This document shows, piece by piece, positions 1 to 13,000 of a DNA stretch of 64,000 nt. The stretch covers positions 5,426,251 through 5,490,250 of the forward strand of contig OX637351.1 in the NCBI GenBank assembly GCA_951799405.1, given 5' to 3'. The notes beneath the pieces are model-generated. The model had not been told where the DNA came from. It made no database searches and saw only the letters and a program-made list of their open reading frames with translations. Position 1 is the first letter of the stretch. Each line of letters begins with the position of its first letter. The position numbers and the translations under genes are program-made. This DNA is from Agapetus fuscipes (taxonomy: Eukaryota; Arthropoda; Insecta; Trichoptera; Glossosomatidae).

Positions 1-433
1 TTGATTTTACTTCTTTACTGTTCTCAGTGCTTTAATTAATGTAAAAACACTACAAAAATAGCCATGTTTACTTTCAAGTTATCATATTTTAAAATTCAGA
101 CTTACGTGGTGTGTACAATGTACAATGTACATTGTACATACTACTTTTTTCACTTTCGTTTGTACGCATTTTTCAACGTTGCGCAAGCCAAACAAACTTT
201 CTCTTGTTTAACGCCCATTTGTTTTTATTTCGCCTCCATCTTTTCGTTTAAATATTCGAGTGTTCCATTTTTTAATTTAAAATTTTCATCCCACTTCCTT
301 TAGTTATGTTCCAACACTTACAAAATGTGTCTGTTAAATGCATTTTTAATTTCAATTTATTCACAATATTTCTTCTTATTCTGAATATAATTGTACCCTA
401 ATTTATATATGCTTTTAATATACCATAATATAG

Positions 434-745
434 TCCGATCGATAGCTCAGTTGTTAGAGTGCTTGCATTCCATGCCGTAAGCTCGGGTTCGAATCCCACC
501 GAGGGTGTCAGAAATGATTACCCGTTTCGAGGTTTATTTCAAAATCCAAAATAAAATACCGGCAAGATTTACTCAGCCTTCTTAAGAAATTAGTACCAGT
601 TCTCTCGGGAAAAGTGGTTGGCGTAGGGCCGCCCCCCTTACCTGTAAAAATAAATAGGTTCAACTTGCCATATGCAAAACCCTTCGGGGATAACGTGGCA
701 AGATGTCACCTCATATGTGTAGCTTAGTTGCGTTTATTTTTGTTG
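434..745 (+). mobile_element. SINE family A (tRNA-derived)
   Basis: tRNA-like head with an A box like TAGCTCAGTTG and the B box GGGTTCGAATCCC, then a conserved body (CTCAGCCTTC, CCTTCGGGGATAACG) and a T-rich tail. Internal pol III promoter by homology to tRNA genes. Confidence 0.75.
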
Positions 746-940
746 CTTTTCATTTAAAGCCTTAAAAGTCTGTAAATCTGTTGATTTTTTACAAAAATCT
801 GACTCTCAAATATATTTTACCTACTCAAAAATCTTTTCCTCTTTTTCTCTGTTTTACCACTATAGTATGTAGTGTATTTTTTTTTATCAACCTTTCAAAT
901 ATTGTTGGATAATAAGTTTTCTTCTTTTATGTACCTACAG

Positions 941-995
941 TGAAGATTACTATGGAGACGTGGATCTGAAAGCTCTGAAGAAACTTGGATTCTAA
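941..995 (+). CDS. Terminal coding exon of an unidentified upstream gene
   Basis: A strong pyrimidine-rich acceptor ending CCTACAG is followed by a phase-2 exon reading EDYYGDVDLKALKKLGF and a TAA stop. Upstream exons would lie before the window. I do not recognise the protein. It is on the strand opposite to the large TIL/CBM14 gene and would converge with it. Confidence 0.5.
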
Positions 996-2442
996 GAAGA
1001 GTGTGAAGAAAAAGAAGAAATCAGGGAAAACGTTGCAGCTTCGAGGCTAGCCAGTCAGACATTAGAAATAAGAAAACAAAACAAGGTAAAAGAGAATGCT
1101 TTTAAATCTTCGTTTTACAAAAAAACTAAATTTGAAAAGAATTCAATTCAACACCTTAAGCAAAGGTAATATGAACTCTTTAAAATAAGTACTTAAATTT
1201 TCTAAGGCCCGATATTTTCAAGTTTAGTAATATTTTAGTACAATATTCATTTCAAAGGATCCAAGACTGGTTGGGTTAACTAAAAACAGAAAAAAACCCG
1301 AAATGACAAGCACCGCCCCAAAATCTTAATAAATATTACAAAGCCATTTAAAAGTGTAAAGCAAACAACTGGTGATGAAAATTAAATGTCTTACCTTCAT
1401 TAAGTTGGAAAATTACTATAAAAAAATTCAGTTTGCGTTTAATTTGATTTGTCTGTACATCGAAAAAAAAACAGCTGCTGTCAGTGTAGATGAGATGAGA
1501 ATTGTTAAAGAAGTTACTAAATTTTTTATTTCACTGGTGAAATTTGGTGGGTTAAATATTATTGAAATTTAACTAAATTTGAATTCTACCAAACTTGAAA
1601 AAACCGAGCCTAAATCTGTAAATGTGGCAAAAGGCCAAGCGAACAAAATACTTGACATAACAAAATTGTCTCGGGTTCGAAGCTCCGATGGGTGTTGAAT
1701 TTTTTTTTTAATCAAAATGAAGATTTAATAAAAATTCTGTCTATGAACTATTGAAAAGTGGTAAATGCGGAAGATTTGCAAATATATTTTTTTTTATCAA
1801 AAAACGCATTCACAGCAACAAAAAATAAATTATTGGAAAACCAGCCACAATTTAAAAAAAATTTAGATGATTTTTTTCAAAAGTGTAAAAACTAGTTATT
1901 TATTAAAAAGAGCAATAAATAATTAGGCACCTAGAAAGTAAGAAAATTTTTTTTTTGTTTAAATTTGCTTTGTAAGTATTTTTTATACTAAAACGTAGTA
2001 AATTAAGTAGTATTTTTTACTTTTTATATTTTTACTTTTTTTTTTTTCTAATTTTAAGATTTAATAATTTAAAAAAAAAATCCGAATAAAAAACCAAATA
2101 CCTAAAGAATATGTATTTTTCCCATCTTGATAAACTGGACTTAGTAACTTAATATTTTTTTTTATAATTTTTCTAAAATAGAATATTCTTTCTTCAACTG
2201 AGTTTAATAGTTTTTACTACTTAATTTTTAATAACTGTCTTTTTGCCGTAATTTTCGTTTAATCTAAAAGTGTACATAAATAGTTTGTATGAAATAAAAA
2301 ATATAAGAAACAGACATATCTGTTTTTTAATTTTTAAGTTTTAATGTTTACTTAATTTTGCAGGAATAATTCAGCTAAAAAATGGAGTACCTATACACAT
2401 TTTAAATTTCTCTAATTTCCCTGGATGATGCTGATGATGATT
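996..2442. other. AT-rich stretch, no gene seen
   Basis: The probable 3' UTR of the 941-995 exon may use the first hundred bases. The rest is homopolymer-rich with no reading frame, repeat end or splice-flanked exon that I can support. Confidence 0.4.
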
Positions 2443-2690
2443 CTTTGACTTATAGGTTGGTATGAGGCTGACCACCCATACTGTAAAAAATGGTTCACTT
2501 TGCCAATGTCACCCCTGTGTCAGGGAAGGTCGGCAAATGTTGTGGGGCTTATGTTGATTTAAGGTTTGGATTTTATTTGTAAGTACGCATTCAGCATTTG
2601 TTAGCGCGAACTACACGTGTTGGTTTGTACATCTGAGAGCTTTAAATGAATATATCCTTGCAACTTATATTTTATATTATAGATGTCACC
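2443..2690 (+). mobile_element. RTE-like LINE 3' UTR copy
   Basis: GACTTATAGGTTGGTATGAG through TTGCAACTTATATT; no coding part. Confidence 0.65.
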
Positions 2691-2954
2691 ATAGAATGCT
2701 GCTCATGATACATAAGAAGAGATTCCGTATACTCATGGATTTTTCTCTTTCAAAACTGTTTTTACTGCCATGCTGCCTGCGCTGCCATGGATAGTCGAAT
2801 TATTTTTATAATGGACTGTGTATGCGTACAGAGACATCAAATGACGATGTGTTACATGCAGTACGTAGTGTTTTAATTACTTTTTTTATTTACATGCATA
2901 ATATTTTATTGAAGCAAAATCCCACTTCCAAAATTCAAGATGTACACTTCCATT

Positions 2955-3385
2955 GTTCGGTCATTTGTCTTGTACGAATGCAAAGCCTGGAGTCTGATTC
3001 AGAAACAAGAGAAATCTTTCCAGGTCTTTGAGAATAAAATCGCATTCTTGGACCTGTATTTGAAGATGACAGGTGGCGTATCCGGACCAACGTGGAGCTG
3101 ATGTCCGTGCTTCAAGACTCAAACATAGTGTCGGTAATGAAATCAAGAAGACTCCAGTGGGCTGGACATGTAGCATGTGCAGAGGACTCCAGAATCATCA
3201 GAACTGTCTTGGATGGTGCCCCCTCAGGTGTTAGACCACTCGGACGTCCCAGGATGCGGTGGGCAGACAACGTCGAAGCCGACGCTGAAGTTCTGGGAGT
3301 GAGGGGACCATGCAGGGAAGCAGCACAAGACAGAGAGTCCTGGAGGATTGTGGTGCGGGAGGCCCTGAGCCTTCAAGGCTAATGA
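2955..3385 (+). mobile_element. LINE 3' end (reverse transcriptase C-terminus), frameshifted
   Basis: First frame LYECKAWSLIQKQEKSFQVF, then after a shift near 3070 WRIRTNVELMSVLQ, RRLQWAGHVACAEDSRI and PLGRPRMRWADNVEADAEVL, ending DRESWRIVVREALSLQG. This matches the tail after the RT domain in several non-LTR families. Confidence 0.7.
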
Positions 3386-3547
3386 GCCGAAGAAAGTAAA
3401 TATTTTATTTAAGTATAACAGTATGTAAAGTCTCAATTTTAATACATTAGTTTGTATTTATGACCACACTAAGACAGTGACGGGTAGATTCAGGACGCGG
3501 AAAATGCCTAGCAACCCAACCGAGTGACGTCACATTTTTTCCTTGCT

Positions 3548-3692
3548 TCTTCTTCTTCTTCGAGTCAGCTTCACACCGTATTGGCCCAGTAACGAGCAAT
3601 GTCTACAGCTCTTTGGTTTCCCGCAAAGAGATCATCCATGGAGCAGCTTGTCGGACAGGAGGGACAACACCGCAGGTGCTCCATTGTTTTTC
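3548..3692 (-). mobile_element. LINE 3' end fragment
   Basis: Minus strand reads GKTMEHLRCCPSCPTSCSMD and DLFAGNQRAVDIARYWANTV then a stop, the cysteine-rich C-terminus typical of Jockey/I-type RTs. Confidence 0.55.
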
Positions 3693-4052
3693 CTTGCTTG
3701 AAATGAATGGACTTCATTCGTAAATTTTAATTTATTAGTTGGTAGGACAAAATCAGAAAGATATATTAATTTTTTACATACTTTTTTATTTCAGTCAAAG
3801 TTCACATTTTTATTGTATGTATATACTTACTTAAATTAACATTATTCCTACATATCTTCATAATTATAATTCTAGTTTGTTTACGTATTTTTAGGACACT
3901 GTTACAGGTAAATGAACACTTTTTTTTCAATACATTTCCATTGCTACCGCCACTCAGCGGCAGCTTTGCGAAGTTATCAGGCGTTCTATTCCATTTTCAA
4001 ATTTTGAAGCATCGACAGATGGCGCATTTTCGCTTCAAGATCAGTGTTGCTA

Positions 4053-4056
4053 TTAG
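4053..4056 (-). CDS. Exon 17: terminal coding exon (one base plus stop)
   Basis: Acceptor TCTTTTTCAG is followed by C TAA. Spliced to TG from exon 16 it makes TGC (Cys) and a stop. This gives the sixth CBM14 cysteine seven residues after the fifth, as the domain requires. The 3' UTR would continue to lower coordinates. Confidence 0.55.
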
Positions 4057-7000
4057 CTGAAAAAGAAAATTAATTCTATTAAGCTAATCGAGTGATTTTA
4101 AAATACCTACCTAACTCTGTCATCTAAAAAAATATTTTAAATACCCTTTCAAAAAATTTATACAATGTAAGACAGATAGAGACTGTTGCAAAAAACTCCA
4201 ATCAATATTTGAGTGACACATCAAATTTTTTTCATTCTTGATATAAATAATAATATTAGGATGATTTATTTGGTGAGCGCTGTTTTTGTGTGTATCACAC
4301 TTCAAAAGCCCTTTGCGCGCTTGGTCGTCGCTGTAGAAAGCGCCAATTCTCAAGTAAAATCCAGTTGCTGTAAGGCTGAATGGACCTTTTGCCGACCGGT
4401 CTTTGGTAAAGGTTTATGAATTTTTCACGCAGCTAAGAGCATATTTGAAAATATAAATGACATATTTTTAGTGTTCCGCCAGGATTCGAAACCACTATAT
4501 TTCACTTACGAGTCCGAAGTGCTACCACTGGACTACGGACCGGTCTCTTTTGGCAAGGACTTCGGTTAGATTATTTTAATATTCACTTACCATCTAGCCA
4601 TATGTTGAATGATACATCTCTTCATTGCGAGATCGTACGCAGTTCTTAGAGGACAAGTGAGAAGCTGGGAGAAGCCAGTTCTAGCGCAAATGGAGACACG
4701 GTTACAGCCTTTTTCCAACTTTGTCACGACTCCTTGACGACAGCGCACTTTGGTAGGAATCAAGCCTGAAAAAAATATATTTTGTTACGAACTATGAAAT
4801 CAAAGTACCTACGCGCACCTATACATGTACGATAGTGTGGGTAGAACAATCTGGGAGTAGTCTATGATGGTGGTAGTGCATATAACGGCGTTCTGGTGTG
4901 AGCGAGAAATCGAAGAATAATCTGGAATAGGCGAGAAATATCTCTTTTGTACATATATATAGGGACTGCAATGGTGCGGAGAGATAAGTCACTCCAAGCA
5001 TTTTGCCGTGAAGACTAATAAGCAGAGGTTATCAATTGTAAATTGTGAACCAAACCGCGTAAAGTTAATAATTTGCAGTTTAATTAAAAAGAACCCAACT
5101 AAATCATGACCATATATTTATTTTATAAAAAGTAAAAGAGTATCGTTATGAAACTACCTAGAGTAACTTTTTTGGTGACCAGCCTCTGCGGCCCCTCGGG
5201 TTCTCCGTCCCCATATCCTTGGCCTTGATTATTCCCCTCACCCAGCTGATTATCCTGGCCACCCTTATCCTCGTCTTCGTCTTCTGGAGGAATCTCAGCA
5301 GGATCTGACGGAGAGCTGCCGCAGTCTACTCGGTACGGATAATCGCAAACTCCATATTCCTGGAAATGACCAAGAAAAAACATCACATAAAGGGGAAGAA
5401 CAAGGAATGTCAGTTAAAGAGAATTATGACTAAATAAAAATAAAAAAAATTGTAATCATGGATATTGCCTGTCGCAAAGAACAGGAAATACTACCATAAA
5501 CTGTGATAGCGACTGTTGTTGCATTGCATTACAAATTTTGCAGAGCTTTAGATATACACAGATGCCACTAGATTGTAAGTATTATTTTTTTTTACGGACT
5601 TTTTTTTTTGGAGAAGGATCTTGAAGAAGATACTGAATACATCCTCAGATGGAGCAGGAAGAGGAGACGGTTCTGGAGGGACTATATTGACCGCATGAAC
5701 GAAGGAAGGATAGCCCGAGTCGTGGCACAGGAGATACCAAAAGGCCAGCGTCTATCAGGTCACCCTTCCAAAAGATGGAAGAACAGCTGGTCTTCTGTAT
5801 CACAAGAGGGAGGCACTTTACCCACCTCCACCCACCAAATTCATACAACTCATGCGGAGTCGTTTCACTTGGTGATACTTAACTTGCAATGTTTTTTTGG
5901 CGGCGGAAGGCCTTCCCGTTGAAGTTAATCAGCTAAAGTTACTCTACTCAAGAAAGGAAAAAGAGAATCCTCAAATCAGGGGCTAACGCATGACTCTAAG
6001 AAGTCCCACCCTCCCCAGAACGTCGAGGTTACTGAAGCTAATGTGCCTGACGGGAGCCCTTCATTGACGTGTATCAAACGAGTTGCCATCCGCGCTGAGC
6101 GCAGTAAGTTAATGGGTGTAATACATACGTCAATATGTATGGGTGTCGCGAGGACTGACTGAGGGCTAATGGTCACCTCTGCCCAGTCTTGAGCCCGCGG
6201 CTGTGGACTCGTGCCAGGACTGGCAGAAGCGGCGGAGGGACAGCGGACAAGAGGGAGTTCCACAATACACAGATCATAGATCTATAAAAAGAAGAAAGAA
6301 AAGTTTTGTACTAACTTCATCATAGCTGAGATAATTCGGGCACGCGAACTTGACTGGTCTGCTGTCCACGCACACGAAAAATTCACTGCAGTTTGAAGGA
6401 CTTCTGTACGTGGAGTACGGAGTCTCACATCTGTCTTCATTTTCTGAAAAGAAAAAGCAGGACAACGATCCATTACAAATAATATAAGATAACTCGAACA
6501 CAATGAAGATGTAGTATAATGATGAAATGGATGGTGGTAGACTGATCTGGTATGATCCATTATGGGAGTGTTGGTCCGTGAGCCTGAGCACGCTGGGTGG
6601 TGTGTGTGTGTGTGGAACAATCCACTATAGAAGAATTCGGAATAAACGAAAAACGTCCATATGCACGGTATATATACGAGCAAGGATTCTGCGGAGACGC
6701 TTAAAACATTGTGACGCGAAGTCGATATAAGCTGAGCCAGTAAAGTTATTATGCAAAATAAATCTTGTTAAATAAATAAAGAACAAAAGGTCCATCCAGC
6801 CTCGCAGCAATTTTGTGTTGTTTGAGAATTCGTGCTTTGTAGCGACGACCAAGCTCGTAAAAAGTCCGGTCGATGGCTCATTTGGTAGAATGCTTGCATT
6901 CCATGCCGAGAGCAAGAGTTCGATCCCCACCAAGGGTGTCAGAAATGATTTCCCGTTTCGGTATCTATTTCAAACCCAAAATAAATACCGGCAAGGTGTA

Positions 7001-10000
7001 CTCAGCCTTCACAAGAAATGAGAACCAACTCTCTCTCCGTGAGCTGGGAACTGAAAGTGGTTGGTGTGAGGCCGGCCCCCTCAGCTGTAAAAATAAATAT
7101 GTCCCGAATCAAAACATGCGACCTTTCGGGGATAACGCAGGCAAGAAGTTATACTACATGTGTGGCTTGGTTGCGTTTGCTGTTGCGTTTTAAGTAAAAT
7201 CATAACAATACACAAACCTCATATTTTTCTAATCTTTTAACAACACTGAAAGAAACTATGAAAAGTCTCACTCTTATTGGGTCTGCTACCACAGTCCACA
7301 TTCTCCTGATAGTCGCAGTAGCCCTTCTCCGAGAACACCAGCCCAGATGGACACTCCTGCTCCACAGCGTATCCGTCCCAGCAGTTGACGAAGGCCCTGC
7401 AAGAAGTCTCCGATGGAAACTGGCCACGCGGCTTGCGACATGCATTCCGACTGTCATCTTAAAAAGAAAGAGACAGATTATCAAGATATGTAGGTCTGAT
7501 CTAATCTAATATAGGTTGCAGAGATATGTAACATTGGGGATTCATACTATATGTAGTGTCACAAGCAGACACGTATAAGTTCGCGCTTGCAAATAACCGG
7601 TCCGTAGTCTACTGGTTAACACTTCTGACTCGTAAATGGAAGGTTGTCGGTTCGAATCCCGGCGGAGAAGAAAAAATATACTATTTATATTTTCAAATAT
7701 GCTCTTCGCCGGGTGAAAAAAGACCGGCCACTAAAGGTCCATCCAGCCTTACAGCAACTGGGTCTTGCTTGAGAATTAGCGCTTTCCACAGCGACAACCA
7801 ATCTTGCAGAGGGCTCTTGATGTATGATACTCACAAAAACAGCGCTCACTAAATAAGTCATTCTAATATTATTATTATTTTAAACACAAATAATAAATTA
7901 AGGACAACAAATGCTGATCATGATTGGAAATATAGATAAAAACATAAAAAGAGGATCAAATGGAAACAAAAAACTACACGACTTCTTATCAATCATAAGA
8001 TACAAGTATAGTTGATGAATACCTTGCTTGTAGACGCACACTCCATCTTCGTCTCTCTCTGTACCTTCGATACATTGGCATGTGTAGTAGCAGCCATTAG
8101 AACAAGGTGCGTCTGCAGGACATGGTCCACACACATCTTCTTCGTTTTGTCCACAGGGTGGAGCTTGAAGAAAGAAATCATCAAGTTAATATTAAGGGCC
8201 TGTTGCACCAACCACCCTAACTACCTTAATGAATTACTGGTAGTCTAAAAATGGTTCGGATGTAGCAATAAAAAAAGATGGTAGGGAAGAGAGGAATTCT
8301 GGGCAAAACTGGAGAGGACTACAACTCGCAGAAATCAAACTCGATGTTTTTCAACACGCCATTTATTTGGCTCACTGCCGCAAACACATGTTGACGATCG
8401 TAGAGCCGAAACACAAGAAAGTTTTAAAACTAAAATGGCATAAGACGTCAGACAAGTCTTCTTCCTCTTTTATCTTTTGAGTTGTTAAGAGGGCGCCTTC
8501 CAAATATGCCTTTGAGTTTTGACCTCTAATTGCTTCGGTTCCCGCACGCTGCGGCGCGCGCATCGACTCTACTCTCCGTGCACGCGCGACCACTCAAACT
8601 CAGATAAATCATAACATAATAATGAAAGTGTTCATTTTTGATAGTCATTATGGCTTATATTCTGCATTTTTATAATTTGGTATGTACCTCATACATTTGA
8701 GGAATATGGATGTAGAATATAAGGTTAAAGGTGTACATACTGCGTGTGATGCCTGCATACATTTTTTTATAGAGATAAATTTCATGTTTGCAAACTGTAA
8801 CATCCTACCTATTGTAAAAGTTAGAGTTCGATTATACCGGTGGCATTTCAGTTCGGGCCATTGAGATGTGAATTACATGCAAACAGTAAACTCAACGCGA
8901 TAAAATATATACTGTACGGCTGTACAACCAAATCATATTTTTATTTAAAATAAATTTACAGAATGATTTATTCGGTAAGCATTGTTTTTGTTTGTATCAT
9001 AGCTCAAGGGTTATATCAGTAGACAGGCCGTTCAATTTATTAGAATATAGGGCATTATCTAAATCAGAATCTAAGTTGCATAGATATAGTAGGTACATTT
9101 AGGAACTTATATAACATGCATTTGTACAAGTAGACACGTATAAGTTCGCGCTTACACATGCCTCAAATGGACTTACCTAGTGTTTAACAAAAACATCAAA
9201 TTCTTATTTAGACCTGTAGCATACATAGTAAAAATATACATGATCATTGCCGATATTTGTTAAAAATGGTACCTACTCAAAGAAGAAGAAGAATTCCTTG
9301 TTCCGTTTTCAAAAGTTTTATTATCGAAACAACGAAAGGCATGCGAAAACGAATCTTCATTTTATATTTTTCTTCCCTCTGCAGAGAAGTACCTAAAGTA
9401 AAAAAAAAAACATACGTGTAAACTAAACAACAACGTTTTAAAAAAGAAAGGAAGCTGGAACGCTAACTAGGGACGCTATTTAAGTTTTCATACATTTGCG
9501 CGTAAAAGTACGTCATAAATATATATTATAAAGTAAATACTTGGTGGCGCAAGTGGCAATCTATTCGAATCGTATATGTTTGTCTCTTTTCAACTCGCAG
9601 CGCTACCCGTCGCATTAGTTGAAAAGATCATATATTGCTATCTCTCTTTACGGAGCTGGCACCAATTTGTAATGCGGTGACGTGCGATTTAAACACCAAA
9701 TATGTTTGCCTAACCAAATTACATTTTTCGGAAAGTAAAGGCTCCAAATCAATGAAAATTTTAACACCATTATTCATACACATCAGACGTTTTTACTGTC
9801 ATTATAATAAAGAGTTGCAATCGCTTGACAGCACGATTCTGAAAAGTTTGCTCGATAAAAAAAATCACGAAAAACTCGAATTTCTCACTTTTTTACTTGA
9901 TTTTTTTTCTTGTTTCACAATACTTTATTTCACGGAAAATAAGAAAAACTAAATAAAAAGGTAAAATAAATATGATAAAAGACTTTGACAAAAAAATATA

Positions 10001-13000
10001 TCACGTTTGGAATAAGGAAGGGTAAATGTTTCATAATGTTGCACTACACAATTTTGAAATAAAAAAACCCTGAATATATTTTTAATTGTTTTTTTAATAT
10101 CTACACAAATGGCTTTTTATATTTCGCACGTTTTATAATAAAGAGAAATAACTCGAAAATTGGGAAAATCGAGATTTTGTAATAAAACGCAAAAACAATG
10201 CGAGAAGAACAGGTAGAATGCGACAGCCGTTCAATTTGGACGAATATGACCGAGATAAAACATCGGCCGCCTTTTTCATCCCATACAAGTTGTACTGGGT
10301 GTCTAAACTTCAAACGTGATTTCCCAACATTCATGTTTTTTGAGTTATTGTTCTTTATTATTAAACGTGCAATTTGTTCTCAGTCATATCTTACAGATAG
10401 GTACAGTGGTATAAAGAAAAATAAGTTTATGACATTGATATTTCAATGTCAACATGATGAACAGATATTTATTAAACACAGTTTTTTTTACATAGCACGA
10501 TAAAGAGATTACTAAGTATTGACCAGGCTTGTAAACACCTAATAAAATTAATAACATCAACATAATATTTATTATTATACTTTATAACTGTATTAATGTA
10601 TTTTTACTTTATAGCAGTCCGTAGGAACTGTTTTCTTGAAATTTTCAGTGTGATCGTTGTTAAAATTTTTGCTAGTAAAATAGTTATGGCAAGTATGGGC
10701 TGTCATATGAAAAAAAAAACGATTGTGTTCGTTTTGGAAATGTAAGAGTGTATAAAAATGTAAGGTTGTACAATATTATGCGCAATACTAGTTTCTATAC
10801 AAAATAAAAATACTTACACTTAATGCATAAATCCCCGTTAACACGATTTCAATTTTTTGTATCGAAAAGATTAAAAAAAAAACCGTAACAACGCAAAATT
10901 ATATAAAATTGTTTTAGGTCACAAAATACTCATAATGATTTTTTTCCTTTTCGCAAAACTTAAGATGGCTTCCACAGAGCTGAAATTTTCTAATGCGATT
11001 TTCTCAAAAACGGCTCAAACGATTTTTTTAATTATCAGTGTGGAAGTTGCTTTGTACATTGTTACCAAAAATAGTTATGTCAACACTCTTGCTTATTTGC
11101 GTCTATGAGTTACATTTTGAAAAAAATTAACAATTGCAATTTTTTTCAGAAGTGGAAGGGTTGATAAAAAAAATATTTCCAGAATATTATACAAAACATG
11201 ATTTTTCAACAAAAAACAGAACAATCCTTTAAAAACTTAATATGAAGTACCACATGACATCACAATTAGAACAACCCATTAAAAAGGGGTTGAAGACCCA
11301 CCTGTTCGCGCGCTCATATGAGCAAGCGCCTTTGGGATGACCAAGAGTCATGAAAAGGCGCTATAAAAATATTGTATTATTATTATTATTTATTATAAAA
11401 TGTAAAGTGTATATGTTTTTTACGTTCAACAGGAAGAACTGTCATATTGCTGAAAACTTTCATTTTTCTGTGATTTTCTCAAATGCTATGTTTTTTTTGT
11501 ATCGTCGTTATAATAGCGCAATGTACCAATAATTAACATTGCTTCACAATATTCTTTTCTTGTGAGTTGCCATACAAAAGTAAAAAAAATACGTCCACGG
11601 ACTTCCCAGTTATTTTGCAAGCACTTTTTGGTACTGCTAATAAAACTATATACAAACCATGGGAAATAACTGCAACAGAAACTATAAAAAAGCTGCTGAC
11701 CGTGCGAAACAACCTGCTACAAAGGAAGGTCACGTAAAAATGAAATTGCGATGATAGATGCTACTGTTGATGGATATTAGTGCAAACGGCCATATAAAAG
11801 TGGACACCACTCTGCACTTTCTGGTGGTGCAGCTATGATTGGACGGAGGTTCAAATAAGTTTTATACCTTGGGATAAAATAAAAAAATGTGTGTGTGCAC
11901 GAGCTGCCACTAATCAAAATGAACCGAAAGCGCATATTTGCTGTAATAACTACAACGGGCCCTCTACAGGCATGGAATCTGAAGTAATATTAGAAGGATT
12001 TAAGAAGTCTATTGAAACGTATAACATAATTTATGGCAGTATGATTGCTGACGGGGATTGTATACACATAAAAAACTTATGGACGAGACCGTTTCCAGGA
12101 TTAACGGTGGAAAAAAATAGAATGCTGAAACCACATATTACGTAGGTACATGTCGCACGCTTAATAATAAAGAAAAATAACTCAAAAAATAAGAATGTTG
12201 GGAAATCACGTTTGAAGTTCATACAACCAGTACAACTTGTATGGGATGAAAAAGGCGACCGATGTTATTGCTCTTTGTTATTAAACGTGCGATGTGTTCA
12301 AAATTTTATATTTTAATAATAATAATTGACCAATTTGTATATAGCGTCGTTTTGTGGCACCATGGCCCCAAGAGAACTATCAAGAGACAAGTAGTACACA
12401 CATCAAAGAAGGTGAAGATTTCATTAAAACTGACAGATAAATCAAACACATCTATTTAACATCCATTACAATATTATTTTTCTACTCCCATTTGGTAATT
12501 TACTGATTACAAAACGGCTAACGCAATCACAATGCTATACATTTCCAAACCCGTTGCGTAATGTTACATTACGCAACTGGTAACGGTGTTGAAATGAAAA
12601 TGTGCGTATGCGCATTGTCAGAAATGGAACCATTTTTGAATTTCGAGTATCAACCTTGTATGAGGCTATCCTTCTAAGCGACCGATAACAAACTATTATT
12701 GGCCGTTTCCATAGCAACCACGTTTAAACGTCAGCCATTATATGAATATTTTCAATTTATTGATAGTTCCTCCCCACTATATTCAATCTTTGTTCAAATG
12801 AAAATGAATATATTTTATGCGTAGAGTCAAATAAAAATTGTTAATAGTGTAATAATTCATCAATGTTATTTATCAAAATACTCCAAATTGTAGCTTTCCT
12901 TTTTTCGAAGGAAAACGGAAGGCTTGAAAGGAAAATAATGCAAGATATTTGCACCGCAAAAAAACAAACTTAAACAGTTACTTAGCTATTAGGTCGGTAT

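Larger units (their letters stand above)
10261..12264. mobile_element. DNA transposon with ~110-bp terminal inverted repeats
   Basis: The left end starts CATCGGCCGCCTTTTTCATC and the right end, reverse-complemented, starts CATCGGTCGCCTTTTTCATC, with similarity continuing for about 110 bp. The body holds the degraded transposase and a CR1-like LINE end at about 11270-11400. Extra partial copies of the end sequence occur at 10119-10200 and 12265-12300. No clean target duplication was found. Confidence 0.65.

Noticed and set aside
434..510. True tRNA gene
   Set aside because: The tRNA-like head is shared by many copies with a common non-tRNA body, so it is a SINE.
6560..6790. Possible LTR of a third family (TATATATA and AATAAA motifs)
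   Set aside because: Layout is suggestive, but no second copy or defined ends could be seen in the window.
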